DNA of 5,400 bases from Sulfurovum sp. (lineage in GTDB: Bacteria > Campylobacterota > Campylobacteria > Campylobacterales > Sulfurovaceae). The DNA lies in assembly GCA_027038155.1 (NCBI GenBank), contig JALVXW010000002.1, positions 1-5,400 on the forward strand. The letters are read 5' to 3'. Numbering within the stretch: position 1 is the stretch's first letter; every line of letters begins with the position of its first letter. The notes under the pieces were generated by a model that saw nothing but the letters and a program-made list of their open reading frames with translations, had not been told where the DNA came from and ran no database searches. Position numbers and translations under genes: made by a program. Shown here piece by piece: positions 1 to 5,400 of this stretch.

Positions 1-2
1 AG

Positions 3-170
3 GCACTTGATAGAGACTTTCTTCGTGATGAAGTGTGGGGTGATGATAGTATAGATTTTCATGACAAAACAATTAATGTAGCAATGAATAGGCTAAAGAA
101 AAAGATTGACCCCAAGGGGGAAAAAGAGTATTTTTCTCCTGTTTGGGGCGTGGGATATAGATTGGTTTAG
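3..170 (+). CDS. OmpR/PhoB-family response regulator, C-terminal DNA-binding domain (5' end outside window)
   Basis: Only the last 55 codons are present; the open frame begins before the window and stops at TAG 168-170. The visible part is the end of a winged-helix effector domain. It starts ALDRDFLRDEVWGDD (family pattern: leucine, acidic/basic turn, then VWG), continues with the recognition-helix region TINVAMNRLKKKIDP (family: VDVHISRLRKKL), and ends with the wing motif GVGYRLV. This combination is diagnostic of OmpR/PhoB-type transcription factors, which bind direct-repeat operators when their missing N-terminal receiver is phosphorylated. The gene converges on the psiE-like gene, and the two stop codons overlap (positions 167-170), so there is no room for a separate terminator. 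The target and cognate kinase cannot be told from this fragment. A second regulator of the same family begins at 4929, so the locus is flanked by two. The family call is firm; the specific identity is unknown. Confidence 0.9.
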   Translation, partial: ALDRDFLRDEVWGDDSIDFHDKTINVAMNRLKKKIDPKGEKEYFSPVWGVGYRLV

Positions 171-517
171 TTTTTCTTTTTGTACTTTAGCGGTGAGTAG
201 ATAACTGCTAAGATGCGAAATAGAAAAAAAGATAAAATGACAAAAAGTAAAAAGAGTATATCGTTATAGGGTTTTTCAGGCATGGTTGTTAAGATAATGA
301 CATCTCTTGTTAAAAAGATGATAAATACATCTAAAATATAACGTAAGCGTAACCTCTTTTTTTCTATAAACTCTGAAATCATCTTGATAACTTCAATAAT
401 TACAATAAATTCCAAAAGTAAAATAATAGCCTTATAAAAAGGGTAATGCGTTGTAATTATATAGATAAATAGAGTAAGAGCCAGTAGTAGTTCATAGTTT
501 TGTTTCATAAATTTCAT
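167..517 (-). CDS. psiE: PsiE-like small inner-membrane protein
   Basis: A 116-residue, very hydrophobic protein with about four predicted membrane segments (roughly residues 8-22, 29-50, 60-77 and 87-107) and a lysine-rich C-terminus (KYKKKN). The middle matches the pattern I know from the phosphate-starvation-inducible PsiE family: a hydrophobic helix running into an acidic/basic turn (IEVIKMISEFIEKKRLRLR), then an aliphatic helix ending in T-R-D-V-I-I, then a last helix with an arginine near its end. E. coli PsiE is of similar size (about 136 aa), belongs to the Pho regulon, and has no settled biochemical role. The context supports the name: the gene is divergent from pstS and has its own Pho-box-like promoter in the shared control region. 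The ATG at 517 is taken because it precedes the first membrane segment; ATG 508 (residue 4) is the only close alternative. No Shine-Dalgarno sequence is visible for either. The symbol is by resemblance, without a database search. Confidence 0.72.
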   Translation of the reverse strand: MKFMKQNYELLLALTLFIYIITTHYPFYKAIILLLEFIVIIEVIKMISEFIEKKRLRLRYILDVFIIFLTRDVIILTTMPEKPYNDILFLLFVILSFFLFRILAVIYSPLKYKKKN

Positions 518-523
518 AACGAA

Positions 524-555
524 AGTATGAGGTTTAAATATAACAATTTGGAAAC
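524..555 (-). promoter_or_regulatory. Pho-box-like promoter facing the psiE-like gene
   Basis: Read on the minus strand, 555 to 540 is GTTTC-CAAATT-GTTAT: two half-sites at 11-bp period, the second one degenerate. Ten bases further on (539-530 between) lies CATACT at 529-524 as a weak -10. The same 10-bp spacing occurs at both plus-strand Pho boxes, which is the main support, because the second half-site and the -10 are each imperfect. There is no -35 element, as expected of an activator-dependent Pho promoter. The -10 ends 6 bp before the ATG at 517. The function is inferred. Confidence 0.6.
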
Positions 556-586
556 ATTTTCAAGTATAAAATGTTTCCAAATTGTT
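542..586. repeat. Perfect 19-bp inverted repeat, 7-bp spacer, in the divergent control region
   Basis: The left arm AACAATTTGGAAACATTTT (542-560) and right arm (568-586) are exact reverse complements around the spacer CAAGTAT. Each arm carries a complete GTTTCCAAATTGTT element, one per strand, so the symmetry is well explained as two head-to-head operator sites for the same regulator. It is AT-rich, has no following T-run, and lies upstream of both predicted transcription starts, so a transcribed terminator hairpin is unlikely. Confidence 0.9.
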
Positions 587-604
587 TCCAACTTATTTTA
601 TACT
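573..604 (+). promoter_or_regulatory. Pho-box-like promoter of pstS
   Basis: GTTTC-CAAATT-GTTTC (573-588) is two identical 5-bp half-sites at 11-bp period; the identity extends to TGTTTCCAA at 572-580 and 583-591. Ten bases later is TATACT (599-604), a good -10. It fits the C. jejuni PhosR operator as I recall it (GTTTC-N-AAAA-N-GTTTC) with one change in the A-tract, and the general Pho-box plan of direct repeats replacing the -35. Transcription should start near 611, giving a leader of about 37 nt with a Shine-Dalgarno AAGGAA at 637-642, 5 nt from the ATG. Regulator binding is inferred. Confidence 0.8.
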
Positions 605-647
605 TTCTTAACCCAACTGGGGAACTAAACTTTTCTAAGGAAATAGA

Positions 648-1649
648 ATGACATTTAAAAAACTTGCAACAACAGCTCTTGTAGCATCGGTAGCACTTAC
701 AGCACTGCATGCATCTGATCTTAAAGGTAGAGGCGCATCTTTTCCTGGTCCAGTGTATAAAGCTTGGACATCTGCATACTTTACGGCAACAGGAAAAAAA
801 GTAAACTATACGCCAACAGGTTCTGGAGATGGGATTAAGTCTATTAAAAAAAGAATGGTAGATTTTGCAGGTTCAGATAAACCATTAAAGCCTAAAAAAT
901 TAGCAAAAAATAAACTTTACATGTTCCCAACGGTGGTAGGGTCTATTGTGCTTGCATACAATATTGATGGTGTAAAAGATGGTGAGCTTAAACTAAGCCG
1001 TGCAGCCATTGATGCAATCTTTACAGGAAAAGCAAGTTTTTGGGATGATGCTATCATTACAAAAGACAATGCAGGACTTAAGCTACCACACGAAGCGATT
1101 ACTACATGTGTAAGAGCAGATAAATCAGGTACAACATTTAACTTTACATACTTCCTTAACAAAATTGATGAAGCAATTAAGGTAAGCAAAAAGCCAACTT
1201 GGAAAGCGACTAAAGTGGTTGCAGGTAAATCTAACTCAGGTGTATCGGCGAATATCCAACAAATTAAAGGCTCTATTGGTTACATTGAGTACTCTTACAA
1301 AACTAAACTAAATCTTCCGGCAGCACAGGTTGAGAACAAAGAGGGTCATTTTATTAACCCAACAGTACCCTCTTTCCAGGATGCAGCAAAATATGCCTCA
1401 TGGACAGCAGAAAAAGATTTCTATGCAGTGATTGGTGACCCAGCAGGTGCAACATCTTACCCTATCGTTGCAGCAACATTCCTCCTCTTGCCAGCAGAAA
1501 AAACGGCTACAAATAAAGAGGTAACGGCATTTATGGAATGGGCATATACAAACGGTGACAAAGCAGCAGCAGACTTGGGGTATGTTCCTCTTCCTAAAGC
1601 AACAAAAGATGCTATTAGAGGATACTGGGAAACTAAAAAAATTAACTAA
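648..1649 (+). CDS. pstS: Periplasmic phosphate-binding protein PstS
   Basis: High-affinity phosphate receptor of the PstSCAB ABC importer; it binds phosphate in the periplasm and delivers it to PstC/PstA. The 333 residues begin with a Sec signal peptide (basic MTFKK, hydrophobic core, probable cut after ALHA at residue 22). There is no lipobox cysteine, so it should be soluble. The mature part lines up along its length with E. coli PstS: GASFPGPVYKAW (29-40), NYTPTGSGDGIKSI (53-66), DFAGSDKPL (72-80), FPTVVGSIVLAYNI (93-106), CVRADKSGTTF (154-164), GSIGYIEYSY, and a C-terminal WAYTNGDKAAADLGYVPLP. Known phosphate contacts are kept: S31 and F32 (T10 and F11 in mature E. coli PstS, a conservative T-to-S change), S59, D77, R156, S160, G161 and T162. 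The start is fixed by the signal peptide and AAGGAA 5 nt upstream. It has its own Pho-box promoter and is separated by 129 bp from pstC, which fits the higher level usually needed for the binding protein. Confidence 0.97.
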   Translation: MTFKKLATTALVASVALTALHASDLKGRGASFPGPVYKAWTSAYFTATGKKVNYTPTGSGDGIKSIKKRMVDFAGSDKPLKPKKLAKNKLYMFPTVVGSIVLAYNIDGVKDGELKLSRAAIDAIFTGKASFWDDAIITKDNAGLKLPHEAITTCVRADKSGTTFNFTYFLNKIDEAIKVSKKPTWKATKVVAGKSNSGVSANIQQIKGSIGYIEYSYKTKLNLPAAQVENKEGHFINPTVPSFQDAAKYASWTAEKDFYAVIGDPAGATSYPIVAATFLLLPAEKTATNKEVTAFMEWAYTNGDKAAADLGYVPLPKATKDAIRGYWETKKIN

Positions 1650-1663
1650 CTATTTTTCTTGAC

Positions 1664-1718
1664 AAACATGCTATAGTGAATCTCCTTGAATACGCTACTA
1701 CTTTCACTAAGTATGTTT
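1664..1718 (+). repeat. Long imperfect hairpin between pstS and pstC
   Basis: Bases 1664-1680 pair with 1703-1718: seven pairs next to the loop (AGTGAA region with TTCACT), a bulged A at 1673, then nine more pairs including one G-U (1670/1712). That is 16 pairs around a 22-nt loop. No T-run follows (the next bases are GGTTACC, the second Pho box), so it is not a textbook intrinsic terminator. In the pstS transcript it would sit 14 nt after the stop codon, where it could protect the pstS 3' end or reduce read-through into pstC. The structure is seen; the role is inferred. Confidence 0.6.
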
Positions 1719-1719
1719 G

Positions 1720-1751
1720 GTTACCAAAATGTTACCACTTTTGATTACAAT
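1720..1751 (+). promoter_or_regulatory. Second Pho-box-like promoter, upstream of pstC
   Basis: GTTAC-CAAAAT-GTTAC (1720-1735) is two identical half-sites at 11-bp period, followed after exactly 10 bp by TACAAT (1746-1751). The layout is the same as at the pstS promoter (GTTTC-CAAATT-GTTTC, 10 bp, TATACT), including the CAAAWT linker. Transcription should start near 1758, about 21 nt before pstC, whose Shine-Dalgarno GAAGG is at 1768-1772. This would let pstCAB-phoU be driven separately from pstS by the same regulator. Both half-sites have A for T at position 4, which may change affinity. Confidence 0.75.
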
Positions 1752-1778
1752 CATCTCAAATAAATATGAAGGCAATAC

Positions 1779-2633
1779 ATGGGTGGTAAACTCTTTAGAA
1801 ATTTCTCATTTTTTTCAGCAACACTCTCTTTTTTCATTCTTGTAGGTATTTTTGCCATACTCTTTCATTATGCACAAGAGTCCATGCATACTTTCGGATT
1901 TGATTTCTTGTGGACAGAACAATGGGAGCCAGGAGAAGATGATGAAGGTGGTATCTTTGGTGGGTATATTCCTATAGTGGGAACACTGCTGAGTACTATC
2001 ATTGCTATGGTTATCGCTACACCACTGGCAATGGGGATAGCTATTTTTCTTACTGAAATCGCCTCTGTCACTGTTGCCAAACCAGTCTCTATAGCCATTG
2101 AACTTTTGGCTGCTATTCCTAGTATTATCTATGGTATGTGGGGGCTTTTTTATTTTGCTCCTGTTGTGCAGTCTATCTTTGGCGGGAATGGTGTAGGGTT
2201 GCTTACCGCAGGTATTGTCTTGGCTATCATGATTGTTCCTTTTATGGCAGCGATTACCCGTGACTCTATGAATACCACGCCATCGGTACTCAAAGAGTCT
2301 GCTTATGCGATGGGAGCTACGAAGTTTGAGGTAATCAAAGATGTGATAATGCCATACTCTAAAGGCGGGATTATAGGTTCTATCATCTTGGCTCTTGGTC
2401 GTGCATTGGGTGAAACAATGGCAGTAGCCTTCCTTATAGGATCGGTGATGCATACTGTGGGAAAAGTGACAGACCCAACTACCTCTATCCCAGTACTGCT
2501 TGCTAATAACTTTGCAGAAGCAGAAGATTTGGAGATGAGTTCTATGTATTTTTTGGCACTTATCTTGTTTGTGGTAAGCTTTATTATCATCTCTTCAGCT
2601 AAGTTTTATTTTTTAGGCAGAAAGGTTAAATAA
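1779..2633 (+). CDS. pstC: Phosphate ABC transporter permease PstC
   Basis: One of the two membrane subunits forming the phosphate channel of PstSCAB. The protein has 284 residues and about six membrane segments (roughly 9-31, 63-95, 105-130, 139-160, 196-222 and 254-278). Between TM4 and TM5 lies the EAA loop (about 173-192, ESAYAMGATKFEVIKDVIMP), the cytoplasmic helix that docks on the ATPase, followed by GRALGETMAVAFLIG (208-222), a typical PstC signature. A strongly acidic external loop (residues 49-58, WEPGEDDEGG) precedes TM2. The start is set by GAAGG at 1768-1772 with a 6-nt gap and by the basic N-terminus before TM1. It follows its own Pho-box promoter. The stop TAA shares one base with the ATG of pstA (TAATG), indicating translational coupling and equal dosage of the two permeases. 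PstC rather than PstA is assigned from gene order and the longer N-terminal external loop. Confidence 0.95.
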   Translation: MGGKLFRNFSFFSATLSFFILVGIFAILFHYAQESMHTFGFDFLWTEQWEPGEDDEGGIFGGYIPIVGTLLSTIIAMVIATPLAMGIAIFLTEIASVTVAKPVSIAIELLAAIPSIIYGMWGLFYFAPVVQSIFGGNGVGLLTAGIVLAIMIVPFMAAITRDSMNTTPSVLKESAYAMGATKFEVIKDVIMPYSKGGIIGSIILALGRALGETMAVAFLIGSVMHTVGKVTDPTTSIPVLLANNFAEAEDLEMSSMYFLALILFVVSFIIISSAKFYFLGRKVK

Positions 2634-3442
2634 TGAATAGACTCATACTCAATAAAATCATTTTACTGCTTTCAACACTATCTGCCGTGATAGGCATAGG
2701 GTTTTTGTTTTGGATTTTGGCAACCCTTAGCTATAAAGGTATTACAAGTATTCACTGGGCAACATTTACTAAAGATTTGGTAGATGGTGGTATTCGTAAC
2801 CTCCTTGTAGGGCAGTTTACTATGGCTCTTATGGCTACTTTTGTGGCAGTACCTGTGGGCATGATGGCGGGTATTTACCTTAGAGAGTATGGACATGGCT
2901 CTAAACTCGCATCTATTATTCGTAACCTTTCAGATGTGATGATGTCCGCCCCCTCCATTGTGATAGGGGTCTTTGTCTATGCGTTGCTTGTTGATCCGTT
3001 TGGTAGTTATAATGGTTGGGCAGGAGCTGTGGCTCTAGCTATAATGATGATACCTATTATTATTTCAACCACAGACAATATGCTAGCACTTGTGCCTACA
3101 GAGCTTAGAGAGGCAGGTATGGCACTTGGCGGTTCTAAACATAAGATTATCTTGCAGATTGTTGTGCGTGCCGCAAAGGTGGGGATAACTACTGGTATTT
3201 TACTCTCGTTTGCTCGTATTATCGGAGAGACGGCACCACTGCTTTTTACTTCGGCAAATAACCAGTTTTTTACAATGGATTTAGGCGACCAGTTTCCTTC
3301 GCTTACTGTAAGTATCTACAACCTTGCAACTTATCCAGATGAGGCTAGTAGAGAGTTGGCTTGGGCAGCGTCGTTTATATTGACAATGATTGTGCTTACT
3401 ATCAACCTACTTGGTAGATTTGTAATAAGAAATAAAAAATAA
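2633..3442 (+). CDS. pstA: Phosphate ABC transporter permease PstA
   Basis: Partner permease of PstC in the inner membrane. The 269 residues hold about six membrane segments (roughly 8-32, 61-84, 101-120, 128-150, 181-205 and 244-264). The EAA loop is at about 159-179 (REAGMALGGSKHKIILQIVVR), and the segment after it reads ILLSFARIIGETAPLLFT (189-206), the PstA counterpart of the PstC GRALGET motif. DVMMSAPSIVIGVFVYALL (101-119) is also characteristic. The C-terminus is basic (RNKK) and cytoplasmic. The start ATG overlaps the pstC stop by one base, with GAAAGG at 2620-2625 as ribosome binding site. An 11-bp gap, most of it the pstB ribosome binding site, follows, so it is clearly in one operon with pstB. 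No damage or unusual insertion was seen. Confidence 0.95.
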   Translation: MNRLILNKIILLLSTLSAVIGIGFLFWILATLSYKGITSIHWATFTKDLVDGGIRNLLVGQFTMALMATFVAVPVGMMAGIYLREYGHGSKLASIIRNLSDVMMSAPSIVIGVFVYALLVDPFGSYNGWAGAVALAIMMIPIIISTTDNMLALVPTELREAGMALGGSKHKIILQIVVRAAKVGITTGILLSFARIIGETAPLLFTSANNQFFTMDLGDQFPSLTVSIYNLATYPDEASRELAWAASFILTMIVLTINLLGRFVIRNKK

Positions 3443-3453
3443 GGAAGAGATAG

Positions 3454-4245
3454 ATGACAAAAAATAATTTGGTAATGGAGTTAAAAAACTTCTCATTCAC
3501 TTATGCGGGGGCGACAAAGCCTTCGCTTAAAAAAATTAATCTTCCTATAGAAGAGAATAAAATTACTGCGATGATAGGACCTAGTGGATGTGGTAAATCA
3601 ACTCTTCTTAGATCTATGAACCGCATTCATGACCTTTATCCAGGAAATAGCTATGAAGGAAAAATAAATCTTTATAGAGCAGATGGAAGCAAACAAAATA
3701 TTCTTGATTTGAAAAAAGAGAATGATTTTATTAGGCTTCGTCAGGAAGTAGGAATGATTTTTCAAAAACCGACACCATTTCCTATGAGCATCTTTGATAA
3801 TGTAGCGTATGGGCTTAGACTTGCTGGTATAAAAAACAGAAGTGAACTAGAGGGTAGAGTAGAAAAAGCACTCAAAGGTGCTGCTATTTGGGATGAAACA
3901 AAAGAGAGACTAGGCGAGTCAGCTCTTGGTATGTCGGGAGGGCAGCAGCAACGTCTTTGTATTGCAAGAGCGGTGGCACTCAAGCCTAGAGTACTTTTGT
4001 TTGATGAACCTACTTCAGCCCTTGATCCTATCTCAACAGGAGCCATAGAGGAGCTTATCGCTGAGATAAAATCTGAAGTCTCTGTGGTTATTGTAACGCA
4101 TAATATGCAGCAGGCAAGTCGTTTGAGCGATTATACTGCATTTATGTATTTGGGTGATTTGGCAGAGTTTGATAAAACAGAGAAAATATTTCTTAATCCT
4201 AAAGAGAAATTGACAGAAGATTACATAACAGGGAGATTTGGATAA
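3454..4245 (+). CDS. pstB: Phosphate ABC transporter ATP-binding protein PstB
   Basis: Cytoplasmic ATPase that powers phosphate import; it works as a dimer beneath PstC/PstA. All nucleotide-binding motifs are present in the 263 residues: A-loop tyrosine Y17, Walker A GPSGCGKST (42-50), Q-loop Q104 in MIFQKPTPFPMSIFDNVAYGL, the ABC signature MSGGQQQRLCIARA (160-173), Walker B VLLFDEP (180-186) with catalytic E185, D-loop SALDP (188-192), and switch histidine H216 in VTHNMQQASR. The QKPTPFP stretch and the SMNRIHDLYPG region are specific to the PstB family. Two small oddities are M for the usual L in the signature (MSGGQ) and a somewhat long segment at about 73-92 between the Walker A helix and the Q-loop. 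The ribosome binding site AAGGAAGAG overlaps the pstA stop region. The stop overlaps the phoU ATG by one base (TAATG), so the two are probably translationally coupled. Confidence 0.97.
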   Translation: MTKNNLVMELKNFSFTYAGATKPSLKKINLPIEENKITAMIGPSGCGKSTLLRSMNRIHDLYPGNSYEGKINLYRADGSKQNILDLKKENDFIRLRQEVGMIFQKPTPFPMSIFDNVAYGLRLAGIKNRSELEGRVEKALKGAAIWDETKERLGESALGMSGGQQQRLCIARAVALKPRVLLFDEPTSALDPISTGAIEELIAEIKSEVSVVIVTHNMQQASRLSDYTAFMYLGDLAEFDKTEKIFLNPKEKLTEDYITGRFG

Positions 4246-4910
4246 TGTTACCAGGATATAGTGAAGCAAGACATGAAGTAAGAGAGGCAGTTGTTGATAC
4301 CCTGCAAGGATTGGCAACAGCGAATAAAGCAGGGCTTGAAGCACTAAAAGCAAAAGATACAGATTCGTTGGCACAGGCACGTAAAAACCTTAAAGAGATA
4401 TCAAAAACAACAGAGAAGATAGATAATGATATTGTCCTTATATTTGCTAAATACAGCCCAGAAGCGAGAGATTTACGAGAGATGGTCTCTTACTTGAAAA
4501 TTACATCAGCATTGAACCGTATACGTGCCAATATCAACAACTATCTGAAGAATATGCAAAGTATGTTACTAGAAGACAATACAGTAATTGTTGAGCTTAT
4601 TGAGAACTCTTTGGTGATTAACAGTTGTACTGTCAATGCTTTTGAACATGCTATTCAAATGTTTCAAACCTTTGATGATAACGAAAAGGTTAAAAGTTTA
4701 GCCTCCAAAATAGATGTAGAGTACTCTAAAACGGATGATATTTATACGCTATTAGAGAAAGAGGTCATTCAAAAGATATGTGGAGCAGATGGACTTGCAG
4801 AGGAGTACTTTAATCTGTTGAAATATATTCGCAAGAATCTAAAAATTATTGATAGATTAGATTCTATGGCACAGAGGGTTATATTTGCTAGAATGGGTGG
4901 TAAATTATAA
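4245..4910 (+). CDS. phoU: PhoU-like phosphate signalling protein (divergent)
   Basis: The 221-residue, mostly helical soluble protein has the length and two-repeat plan of PhoU, the peripheral protein that restrains the Pst transporter and the Pho kinase when phosphate is plentiful. The first repeat is recognisable: a charged helix TTEKIDNDIVLIFAKY (55-70), then SPEARDLREMVSYLKITSALNRI (71-93), matching the family pattern P-x-A-x-DLR followed by a helix ending in E/N-R-I. The second repeat spans roughly 160-215. The usual metal-ligand signature RIGDHxxN is absent in both: repeat one has RIRANINN (92-99), and repeat two has DRLDSMAQRVIF (203-214), apparently shortened. Assignment therefore rests on fold pattern and position: the gene is immediately after pstB, overlapping by one base, and before a phoB-like gene. 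GGGAG at 4231-4235 is a plausible ribosome binding site. It could be a PhoU-domain variant with altered metal binding. Confidence 0.85.
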   Translation: MLPGYSEARHEVREAVVDTLQGLATANKAGLEALKAKDTDSLAQARKNLKEISKTTEKIDNDIVLIFAKYSPEARDLREMVSYLKITSALNRIRANINNYLKNMQSMLLEDNTVIVELIENSLVINSCTVNAFEHAIQMFQTFDDNEKVKSLASKIDVEYSKTDDIYTLLEKEVIQKICGADGLAEEYFNLLKYIRKNLKIIDRLDSMAQRVIFARMGGKL

Positions 4911-4913
4911 TTT

Positions 4914-4922
4914 TGCTATAAT
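4914..4922 (+). promoter_or_regulatory. Extended -10 promoter of the phoB-like gene
   Basis: TGCTATAAT (4914-4922) is a perfect extended -10 (TGn plus the consensus TATAAT hexamer), placed just after the phoU stop in a T-rich setting. There is no convincing -35 and no Pho box at the 10-bp position used by the other three promoters, so a basal housekeeping promoter is likely. It ends 6 bp before the ATG, which implies a transcript beginning at or next to the start codon. Confidence 0.7.
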
Positions 4923-4928
4923 CTTTTT

Positions 4929-5400
4929 ATGCAAAAAGAGATAGAAATAGTCGTTATAGAAGATGAAGAAGATATACTCGAACTGATAGAGTATCATCTG
5001 AGTAAAGAGGGTTATGCTGTTTCTGGATTTTTGTCGACAGAGAATGTGGAGCAGTTTTTAGAAGAAGAGACACCTGCACTTATGTTGGTAGATAGAAATC
5101 TTCCTGGTATGGAAGGCTCTGAGTTTGTAGCCTATTTGCGTGAAATAGGGTATGATATACCTGTTATTTTTCTTACAGCCAAAGATAAAGAGTCAGAGCT
5201 TGAAGAGGGGTTTGAAGCAGGTGGTGATGATTATATGTGTAAACCATTCTCCCCTAAAGAGTTGACGCTTCGCGTCAAGGCTCTTCTCAAACGTTCTGGT
5301 GCATTGCAAAAACAAGCACGCATAAAATATAAACAACTAACCATAGATATAACAAAACAACAACTCTATGTAGATAGAGATGAAGTATCACTTAGTAACC
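4929..5400 (+). CDS. PhoB/PhosR-like response regulator (3' end outside window)
   Basis: The first 157 codons of an OmpR/PhoB-type regulator; the frame is still open at the right edge. The receiver domain is complete (about residues 5-115). It has the acidic pair E11/D12 in VVIEDEEDI, phosphoacceptor D55 in LMLVDRNLPGMEG, T83 in PVIFLTAKD, and K105 in GGDDYMCKPFSPKEL. A linker (LLKRSGALQKQ) follows, then the first strands of the winged-helix domain (YKQLTIDITKQQLYVDRDEVSLSN). Position after phoU makes it the likely phosphate-response regulator that would bind the Pho boxes here, with its kinase probably next. I leave the symbol blank because phoB and the Campylobacter phosR cannot be told apart from this. 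ATG 4929 is chosen because it starts right before the first receiver strand and lies 6 bp after a perfect -10. No Shine-Dalgarno precedes it, so a leaderless mRNA is likely. Confidence 0.9.
   Translation, partial: MQKEIEIVVIEDEEDILELIEYHLSKEGYAVSGFLSTENVEQFLEEETPALMLVDRNLPGMEGSEFVAYLREIGYDIPVIFLTAKDKESELEEGFEAGGDDYMCKPFSPKELTLRVKALLKRSGALQKQARIKYKQLTIDITKQQLYVDRDEVSLSN

Noticed and set aside
542..586. Inverted repeat as an intrinsic terminator
   Set aside because: No T-run follows on either strand, the arms are AT-rich, and both predicted transcripts start outside it; paired operator sites explain it better.
917..1189. 90-residue minus-strand open frame inside pstS
   Set aside because: Mirror of the pstS coding strand, with no ribosome binding site or family resemblance.
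1711..1724. A possible third half-site (GTTTG, 1715-1719) before the pstC Pho box
   Set aside because: It is offset by 5 bp and not 11 bp from the first half-site, and is part of the hairpin's right arm.
1815..2453. 212-residue minus-strand open frame inside pstC
   Set aside because: It is rich in H, C, N and S with no domain-like pattern and lies antisense to a clear permease; it is a shadow of pstC codon use.
4033..4380. Minus-strand open frame across the pstB/phoU junction
   Set aside because: Leucine-rich low-complexity translation with no recognisable motif, antisense to two convincing genes that overlap by one base.
1779..4904. ATGGGTGGTAAA occurs both at the pstC start (1779) and near the phoU end (4893)
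   Set aside because: Twelve bases in coding context giving M-G-G-K in both; no extended identity around it, so coincidence is the simplest reading.

Overview
The window is a phosphate-acquisition locus from an AT-rich Gram-negative bacterium. The best guess is a Campylobacterota member (Sulfurovum/Sulfurimonas/Arcobacter type). The grounds are base composition, codon use, the style of the Pst proteins, and Pho-box-like sites resembling the GTTTC-N6-GTTTC operator I recall for Campylobacter jejuni PhosR. The genus is inference; no rRNA or other marker is present.

Layout. Bases 3-170 (+) are the 3' end of an OmpR/PhoB-type response regulator. It meets, tail to tail with a 4-base overlap, a small membrane protein gene on the minus strand (167-517) that looks like PsiE. 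Bases 518-647 form a divergent control region with a perfect 19-bp inverted repeat. I read this as two back-to-back Pho boxes, one firing left into psiE and one right into pstS. Then come pstS (648-1649), a 129-bp gap holding a long hairpin and a second Pho-box promoter, and the tightly packed pstC-pstA-pstB-phoU cluster (1779-4910), with 1-base stop/start overlaps at pstC/pstA and pstB/phoU. A phoB-like response regulator starts at 4929 behind its own extended -10 promoter and runs off the right edge; a partner histidine kinase is likely just outside.

How it fits together. PstS binds phosphate in the periplasm, PstC and PstA form the channel, and PstB hydrolyses ATP. PhoU would couple transporter state to the two-component system, whose PhoB/PhosR-like regulator would act back on the three Pho boxes. 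All three boxes share one geometry: two 5-bp half-sites at 11-bp period, then exactly 10 bp to a -10 hexamer. This is the most informative non-coding signal here. Two genes (psiE-like and phoB-like) have a -10 hexamer ending only 6 bp before their ATG and no visible Shine-Dalgarno sequence, which predicts leaderless mRNAs.

The gene content is a known system. The points worth a second look are regulatory architecture, leaderless starts, and a PhoU lacking the usual metal-site signature. I see no CRISPR array, mobile element, tRNA or rRNA.
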